Below, one piece after another: positions 58,211 to 64,000 of a DNA stretch of 64,000 nucleotides (the first letter of the stretch is position 1; every line of letters begins with the position of its first letter). This DNA comes from Neurospora crassa OR74A (Eukaryota > Ascomycota > Sordariomycetes > Sordariales > Sordariaceae). Both the position numbers and the translations under genes were made by a program. The stretch lies in assembly GCF_000182925.2 (NCBI RefSeq), contig NC_026505.1, forward strand, positions 3,472,001 through 3,536,000. Reading direction: 5' to 3'. A model generated the notes under the pieces. It made no database searches. It worked only from the letters and a program-made list of their open reading frames with translations, and was not told the DNA's origin.

Positions 58211-61200
58211 CAATCCCTTCGGGGCGCCTTCGGCTCCGGCTGTCAACCCTTTCGCGAAACCAATACAAGCCGCACAGCCTACCCAAACAGCATCGGTTTT
58301 CGGAAGCTCATCAGCTCCTAATCAGAATCCGTTCGGGAAGCCTTTATTTGGCCAGGCGCAATCGTCCGCGCCGAGCGCTAGTCCCTCCCCTTTTGCTCAG
58401 AATCCTTTTACGAAGCCAGTGGGACCGACGAATTCTGCGGGCGGAAACAAGTCCCCATTCTTTGGCGCGCAAACCACGACACAACAAGCAACAGGCTTTG
58501 GGGCGGCGAATGCCAATTCCCAGAAAGGACCACAGGGCTTTGGCGGCGGAAAGCCGTCTGGCCCCAGCAATGGATTCGGAAATTCGCAAGCCAGTCAAAT
58601 GTTTGGAAAGGGAAAGGCCACGCGACAGCAACCACCACAGTCAGACGGCCGTGATACTGGAGCGGCTCTAATGAATAAGTTCCAGCGCGGCCAACGAAAG
58701 AACAATGAGCGCCCTGCAAAAACCCAGCCGAATGCGACGCGTGCTGTCGGCATCAATAGCACCTCTGGCGCACCGACTCGAGAACCGACCGAGCGCACAC
58801 GCGAGTTGTCCGAATTTGCTTATAGCTATCACAACAGAATCAATGACCAGCTCAAAAAGGACAATCTGAAGCCACCGCAATGGCCGACGACTGAACTCGG
58901 CAATCCGAACAAACGTGACGATGTCGAGAACCTCAAGCAGTCATTCAAGAAATACCGTACTCGCGTATACGATGCCCTACGGAAAGTTGAGCTTATCGAT
59001 GACCCTGAAAAGAGAAGGAAACTTGAGGATGCGTTGCCCTTTAAGGGTATCTGTGAGGACATGTGCCCGGAGTTTGAGCAAATATCCCGTATCGCCGAAT
59101 TCGATGTCAAGAATGAAGAGAAGGAAACCCAGCCCGGCGGGCTCACAGCATGGCCAGAACCTTCGAAGATGGTGAAGAAGTTCGGTCGATCAGCAGCCGG
59201 TCAAGATGCGCCCCTCCCTATGGATGTCCGTTCCATCGACGCTTTACGAAGAACCACCGACTACCTCTTCAACGATCTTTTACAGTCTGAGAACAACCTG
59301 CCATCCATGCACAACTACCTCTGGGATCGTACACGAGCAGTACGCAAGGATTTCACCTTTCACTCGCAAAAATCGGCAGAGGAGATGAAGGACATGGTCT
59401 ACTGTTTCGAGGCGATCACTCGCTTCCACGCCACGGCTCTTCATCTGCTGTCCCGGAAAGGGTTTGCAAATGAGGATTTCGAGCAGAAACAAGAGATCGA
59501 GCAACTAGGCAGGACCATCCTCTCATTGATGGAGGCATACGATGTCTGCAAGGAGAAACACGTTCTTTGCGAGAATGAGGCGGAATTCAGAGCTTATTAC
59601 CTACTTCTCAACGCACACGATCCCTCTATAGCACAGAGGATTCGTACGTGGGGAAAGGAATATTGGTTCGATTCCGAAGAGATTCAAACAGCACTGTCTC
59701 TCATCCAAGTCATGGAAGACTTGCGGGAGTCAAAGGGACCCATCAAGCCACGCCGAATGACGACCATGTCCGACACCGCCTTCACCAATTTCTTCGCCAT
59801 TGTCGAAGACCCGCGAGTGTCATACACCATGGCCTGTGTTGCAGAGGTCCACTTCACCTTTGTCCGCCAATGTATTCTCAAGAATCTTGTCAAGGCTTAT
59901 GCGCGCCTACGCGATGCCCCCAGGACGATCACTGCGTCCGATCTTAACAAAATGTTGAGGTTTGACACTGATGAGGAGGCGGTTGCCTTCGCCGAGGAGC
60001 ATAATTTCGAGTTTACCACTTGGGTGCCCCCGGGAAAGCCAGCGGTGTCCGAGCCATACCTACTCCTGAATAGCAAGAGGAAACATGTCCCATCGCCTAG
60101 AGTTCCCCAGTCCTACTCAGGACTGATGGTTGAGCGGAAACGTGCAGGACAATCGTTACCCTACGTTATATACAACACGATTTATGAAGATATTGCCGAC
60201 AATACATCTGCCAAAATGGAATCAGATACTCATGGCGGCGGTCTCTTTGTTAACCCTCAGCAAGCTTTGCCTGCTTTTCCTACTTCACAAGTCAACAAAC
60301 TTCAAGATATCGCAACATCAACACCATTTACGTCCATGTCTGGAGCTGTACCGCCCATCACCAAGACGCCTGAGAACATCCCGATGTTCCAAACAGCGGT
60401 AAAAGATTTCGGTGCGCTCAGCCACCCTTTTGCAGGAAGTGCTACCACTAACTTGCCTCAAGCAACTGGTGCAACGACCTCGAGTCCCTTTTCTCGCCCT
60501 TCGCCAGCGCAACAAGCACAACAGGCCGCAAATCCGTTCTCCATGTTCGGTCAACATTCAGCTGTGCCACCAGCGACTCAAACGCAAAGTCCGGCCCCGG
60601 CTCACAAGCCTACCGGTGTCTTTGGACAGGCCTCTCAGACCCCACAACCGACATTCGACTTCAAACCGTCTCGAATCGCGATCTCAGCTCCAGGTTCCTC
60701 GGCACCCACTGCTCCAACAGCAGATTCAGATACATCGAAGCCTGTTACGTCGAATTCGCTTGCTCCGGCCACTTCCATTTTTAATTCGGGCAGTGCGCCG
60801 GCCAACCCGTTCGCGTCATTTTCAAACCAGAATCAGAGCACTGCTCCAACCCAATCCTCAGAGACCACGCAGCAAACGTCTTCAGGATTCACGTTCGCTC
60901 CAACAGCACCTAACTCTAAACCTCTCCCTAGCTCCACTGCAACCGCAGGAACAGAACAACAACAGGCCAGCACCCCGGCGGTGCCTACGCAAACCCAACT
61001 GCCAGGGACGCCTTCGATGATATCGACAACACCCTCAGTCTTCTCCGCCCCTCCCAAATCAGTCGACAGCACAGCGCCCACTCCACCCGCAACACAGCCT
61101 TCATCAGTCTTCGCTCCGCAGGCCGCTTCCAACTCACCTTTTGGGATCAAGGGTACATCCAATGATGGTGCTCCTTCATCTTTGTTTCCTACGGCACCGC

Positions 61201-63125
61201 TTTCGCAGCCCTCACTATCTACATCTGCGCCTTCGCAATCTGCTCCTCCTCCTCCAAGGGACTTGATGGGTGATTTCTCGAAGTGGTTTGTCATGGGTGA
61301 TGGCGGTTTGCTGGAAGAGTTCACCGCCCACTACCTCCAAGAATTGGTAGAGGGCGCCTTCAATCAGCACCTGAAAGAGGAAGCTGAACGCAGGCGCAGG
61401 GAAGAAGATGAACAGTCGTGGAGAGAGGCACGTGCACATATGACAAATCGGCTACAGCTCAAATACTTCTACCGGTGGCGGGAAGCTGCCAGGAAGTTGG
61501 CACAGAGACGAATTCTTCGCGAAGGAAAGGAGAGGATGCGACTATACAGAGAACAGGAGCAGCGTGCGCGAAAGAAGAATAAGGAAGATGAGGAGATGTT
61601 ACGCAACCAAGAAAGAATAGAAGCCAAGAAAAGGATTCAGGCTGACGGTTCCCGACTCAAGCAATTAGCGCTGAATGCTTCCAGGGTTGGGCGAGGCCAG
61701 CAGCAAATAGAGGAAGAACTTCTTGCCAGCGGCGTCTTCTCTGGAGTGCGTGATGAGCGCGCAGCCGTCCGCCGAGCCATCAAGGAAGCAGGGACTAATG
61801 GCAACTGGGGCTCTCCACAGCCAGGAAAGACGTTTGGATATGGTTCCGAGTCAGGATTCAAGCTTGAACGGGCGCCATCAACAGCTTCCAGACGTCGGGA
61901 TGCTGGGAGTCTCAGAGACTCGCTGGCAGGTTCACCGGAAAGCACCGGCAGCAAAGAAGGTGGCAAGACGCGAGCACTGCGCGAAAAGTTTGGTCTGGGA
62001 GGCCCTAGGGGAAGCTTCTCATCCGCTGGCGGTAGCTCGGTTCAGTCTTCCATGGTCACCAAGTTCCGCCATTCACTCAATGGAATCGGTATCAATGGTG
62101 GGAACAGCATGATCAAGCGAGCGAGCAATTTCTCCACCCCACGAAAGCGCTCGATCGAGCCTTCTCCAGCTACTGAGGGTAGAGATCCCAAGCAGCCACG
62201 GAGATCAATGCTGGGAATGAGCATGGCAAACACAAGCCTGCCCAACATCAGCCTGAGACAAGGTACCAGCACCAACAGTCCGAAACCTGAGGGATTCAAA
62301 ACTAGTCACTGGGATCTCAGGGCCCGCGGGCTGGTGCCAATGCCAGACGGGCAGTGGCTCCCGGAAGCCATTGCCACCGCCATAAAAGAAGGCAAGCTCA
62401 AACCACCTAGTCCTCCAACTCGCCACAACTCTTACTCACCCGCCATCCGACCATCGACCGAACACGCCATCATGTCGGATGACGACGAGTCCATGGGCAT
62501 GGGTAGCACCTACGACAACGGGGACGATGTTGAGGTGGATGATTCTGCCTCCATGACCAGCTGGCGCTTGAGGGTCGCCAGACTCACGGGCTCCACTAGT
62601 CTCGTCCAACAACACCTCCAAACACCCAAGCAACCGCCTGCCGACTACAGCACCTCTAGCAGACTTGCCAAGCTCAAGGCGAGAATGGGATACGGCTCAC
62701 CAGGAGCTAGTGGCACGGGATCTCCCGCTGTTCGCCCGTCGCCCACGCCTTCTGCCGCTTCAGCGACCGCTCGGCCATTTTCCAGAAGAGAAGCCAGCTG
62801 GAGCGCCATTCTCGACAAAAAGAGGAAGCGAGACCTGGCGAACGACGAGACGGCTGCGGCTGCGGCGGCGGCGACTGAAGCTTCTTCTGCTGCCCAAGGA
62901 CAAGGACGAGGACGATCAGAGAATTCTCCGCCCATGGCCAAGAAGGCATACTATGCTGCTTCGGCGGTTAGCAGAGGGAGCACCGCTGCTTTGTCAACGA
63001 GAGAGGAGACAAGCGCGGCAGTGGAGGAGACGCGGAGGATGTTGAGGGAGTTGAGAGAAACGATGGATAAGCTGGACAGCGATAAGGGGATATGGAGGGA
63101 AGAAGTTGGTGGTGGGAAGACTTAG
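58197..63125 (+). CDS. sac3: SAC3/GANP nuclear mRNA export factor (TREX-2 scaffold)
   Basis: Sac3 is the scaffold of TREX-2, which couples transcription to mRNA export at the nuclear pore with Thp1, Sem1, Sus1 and Cdc31. It is a single exon of 1642 aa, larger than yeast Sac3 (about 1300 aa). The first about 150 residues are FG-type (NPFG, NPFAKP, VFGSS, GFGGGKPSG), as expected for Mex67 and pore binding. The SAC3/GANP domain spans about 281-610 (FKGICEDMCPEFEQISRIAE, MDVRSIDALRRTTDYLFNDL, LPSMHNYLWDRTRAVRKDFT). A Ser/Pro/Thr/Gln-rich FG-like linker runs from 690 to 1020. The helical stretch at about 1022-1135 (YFYRWREAARKLAQRRILRE) is the likely Sus1/Cdc31-binding CID region. The C-terminal 500 residues are disordered and basic. 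Start ATG (CATAATGGC) is the first in frame; the frame is open upstream only from a non-AUG codon. Confidence 0.95.
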   Translation: MAAANNPFGAPSAPAVNPFAKPIQAAQPTQTASVFGSSSAPNQNPFGKPLFGQAQSSAPSASPSPFAQNPFTKPVGPTNSAGGNKSPFFGAQTTTQQATGFGAANANSQKGPQGFGGGKPSGPSNGFGNSQASQMFGKGKATRQQPPQSDGRDTGAALMNKFQRGQRKNNERPAKTQPNATRAVGINSTSGAPTREPTERTRELSEFAYSYHNRINDQLKKDNLKPPQWPTTELGNPNKRDDVENLKQSFKKYRTRVYDALRKVELIDDPEKRRKLEDALPFKGICEDMCPEFEQISRIAEFDVKNEEKETQPGGLTAWPEPSKMVKKFGRSAAGQDAPLPMDVRSIDALRRTTDYLFNDLLQSENNLPSMHNYLWDRTRAVRKDFTFHSQKSAEEMKDMVYCFEAITRFHATALHLLSRKGFANEDFEQKQEIEQLGRTILSLMEAYDVCKEKHVLCENEAEFRAYYLLLNAHDPSIAQRIRTWGKEYWFDSEEIQTALSLIQVMEDLRESKGPIKPRRMTTMSDTAFTNFFAIVEDPRVSYTMACVAEVHFTFVRQCILKNLVKAYARLRDAPRTITASDLNKMLRFDTDEEAVAFAEEHNFEFTTWVPPGKPAVSEPYLLLNSKRKHVPSPRVPQSYSGLMVERKRAGQSLPYVIYNTIYEDIADNTSAKMESDTHGGGLFVNPQQALPAFPTSQVNKLQDIATSTPFTSMSGAVPPITKTPENIPMFQTAVKDFGALSHPFAGSATTNLPQATGATTSSPFSRPSPAQQAQQAANPFSMFGQHSAVPPATQTQSPAPAHKPTGVFGQASQTPQPTFDFKPSRIAISAPGSSAPTAPTADSDTSKPVTSNSLAPATSIFNSGSAPANPFASFSNQNQSTAPTQSSETTQQTSSGFTFAPTAPNSKPLPSSTATAGTEQQQASTPAVPTQTQLPGTPSMISTTPSVFSAPPKSVDSTAPTPPATQPSSVFAPQAASNSPFGIKGTSNDGAPSSLFPTAPLSQPSLSTSAPSQSAPPPPRDLMGDFSKWFVMGDGGLLEEFTAHYLQELVEGAFNQHLKEEAERRRREEDEQSWREARAHMTNRLQLKYFYRWREAARKLAQRRILREGKERMRLYREQEQRARKKNKEDEEMLRNQERIEAKKRIQADGSRLKQLALNASRVGRGQQQIEEELLASGVFSGVRDERAAVRRAIKEAGTNGNWGSPQPGKTFGYGSESGFKLERAPSTASRRRDAGSLRDSLAGSPESTGSKEGGKTRALREKFGLGGPRGSFSSAGGSSVQSSMVTKFRHSLNGIGINGGNSMIKRASNFSTPRKRSIEPSPATEGRDPKQPRRSMLGMSMANTSLPNISLRQGTSTNSPKPEGFKTSHWDLRARGLVPMPDGQWLPEAIATAIKEGKLKPPSPPTRHNSYSPAIRPSTEHAIMSDDDESMGMGSTYDNGDDVEVDDSASMTSWRLRVARLTGSTSLVQQHLQTPKQPPADYSTSSRLAKLKARMGYGSPGASGTGSPAVRPSPTPSAASATARPFSRREASWSAILDKKRKRDLANDETAAAAAAATEASSAAQGQGRGRSENSPPMAKKAYYAASAVSRGSTAALSTREETSAAVEETRRMLRELRETMDKLDSDKGIWREEVGGGKT

Positions 63126-63639
63126 TCTAGGGTATTACTTGCATTGAGTGGGGGATGATGAAGAATCGGAGAATCATTTGATGATGAAAGCAATCGAGAG
63201 AAAGAGGACAGCAGGGTTGAATTCAAATATGAGATTACATCCTAAGGTTGCCTAACAGAAGCTGGAGTCAGGCGTAAAATGTTTACGAATCAGACACTCA
63301 AATGAAAATTAGATAGATAGGGAGGGAGGGAAGGACTCTGAGGCCTTCATGCACTCGGTGCACAGATTATACTTGCTTCTACCTTTGAGCTGCTTCAAGA
63401 GACTTACCGTACCAAAACCATAGCATGATAGAGAATGACGATACCCAAATCCGGTATTTTTTTTCTTCCTCCCTTTTTGCTTTGTACAAGCATGCAACTC
63501 CCCAAGGTATACTTTCATCTCTGAACAGCGAACAACTTTCTAGTGACGGAGCATATGAAGAAGCCAGTTCATTATCATCATCACGGGTATCATTCATCAT
63601 CCCTAACTACCTATGCACAAGCATCCACACCTCGGCCTC
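63126..63639. other. Convergent intergenic region after sac3
   Basis: It contains the sac3 3' UTR and the 3' UTR of the partial gene to the right. GATA/GGGA simple sequence lies near 63310-63335. Nothing else is seen. Confidence 0.5.
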
Positions 63640-64000
63640 TCACTTTCGAGGACTTTTCGGTGGCGCATCAAACATGGTTCGAATCGCCACACTCTCAACC
63701 GGACTCCCCGCCGGCTTCTTCTTCTTCATCATCACATTCCCACCAAATCTCGGACTCCTTGGCGACGGCGGGAGGATGCCGTGCGTCGTCACACTGACAT
63801 TACTTCCATTGAATCGTCTCTGCTGCTCGTTGTTTCCTTGTTGAGGCTGGGGAGCAGCAGGGGCAGGTAAAGGCCACCCATAATTCTTCATCAAGGGACT
63901 AGACATAGCTGTCGTCGCTGACCATGGACTTTGTTGCCCACCACCCAGGCCACCAGCGGAGGAGGAGCCAGGGCCGCCAAAGGTGCTGTTGGCGCTGTGG
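63640..64000 (-). CDS. C-terminal end of an unrecognised gene (partial, runs off right edge)
   Basis: A minus-strand frame is open from the window edge to a stop at 63640, about 119 codons. The sequence is low-complexity: STFGGPGSSSAGGLGGGQQS, then MSSPLMKNYGWPLPAPAAPQ, a Gln/Asn stretch, VSVTTHGILPPSPRSPRFGG, and a basic end VMMKKKKPAGSPVESVAIRT with FDAPPKSPRK. The SP-rich and basic texture and absence of stops suggest the disordered tail of a larger protein, possibly a kinase target. I recognise no family. An intron within this stretch cannot be excluded. It converges with sac3. Confidence 0.5.
   Translation of the reverse strand, partial: HSANSTFGGPGSSSAGGLGGGQQSPWSATTAMSSPLMKNYGWPLPAPAAPQPQQGNNEQQRRFNGSNVSVTTHGILPPSPRSPRFGGNVMMKKKKPAGSPVESVAIRTMFDAPPKSPRK

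Overview
The window is nuclear DNA of a filamentous ascomycete, almost certainly Neurospora (Sordariales). The ornithine decarboxylase, CYM1 and Snf7 translations match Neurospora proteins that I recognise from memory. Introns are short (mostly 51-95 bp), with GTRNGY-like donors and CTRAY branch points 10-25 nt before the acceptor. Intergenic stretches are long and carry homopolymer runs and simple repeats. I see no transposon, viral relic, CRISPR array or operon. All exon joins below were worked out by hand from frame, splice signals and family alignment.

Layout, left to right. 1-4.3 kb: the 5' half of spe-1 (ornithine decarboxylase, minus strand, running off the left edge), its AUG-free upstream region, and a gene-poor gap with a 41-nt T run. 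4.3-7.4 kb: the mitochondrial presequence protease gene (minus). 9-10.9 kb: a taxilin-like coiled-coil gene (plus, five exons). 12.3-13.8 kb: a conserved fungal unknown. 14.9-16 kb: a nitronate monooxygenase-family enzyme. 17.2-17.8 kb: the NatB catalytic subunit (minus). 19-20.3 kb: a second conserved unknown. 21-24.3 kb: a second M16 zinc protease (minus) with an acidic His/Cys tail. 25.8-28.7 kb: a ZW10/Dsl1-type tether (plus, six exons). 30-31.3 kb: ICE2 (minus). 33 kb: a tRNA-Gly(GCC). 35.9-36.5 kb: a small three-exon gene. 37.5-38.2 kb: a two-exon TEN1 telomere-capping gene (minus). 39-39.9 kb: SNF7. 40-44.4 kb: gene-free. 44.4-48.7 kb: a 1417-aa acidic repeat protein. 49.7-50.8 kb: a membrane DnaJ protein. 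51.1-53 kb: an MFS transporter (minus). 53.9-56.9 kb: a TPR/F-box/leucine-rich protein with a GC-AG intron. 58.2-63.1 kb: SAC3. 63.6-64 kb: the 3' end of an unrecognised gene (minus), running off the right edge.

The genes are ordinary eukaryotic housekeeping functions on both strands with no shared pathway. Loose themes are membrane traffic (ZW10/Dsl1, SNF7, taxilin, ICE2), proteolysis (two unrelated M16 proteases, an F-box protein) and nuclear or telomere functions (SAC3, TEN1). The most useful hidden items are TEN1 and the 146-aa gene, both split by introns; the tryptophan motifs in the acidic linker of the ZW10/Dsl1 protein; the AUG-free spe-1 leader; and an overlapping upstream ORF with a 16-bp palindrome at the SAC3 start. 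I did not find a clear new multi-gene system.
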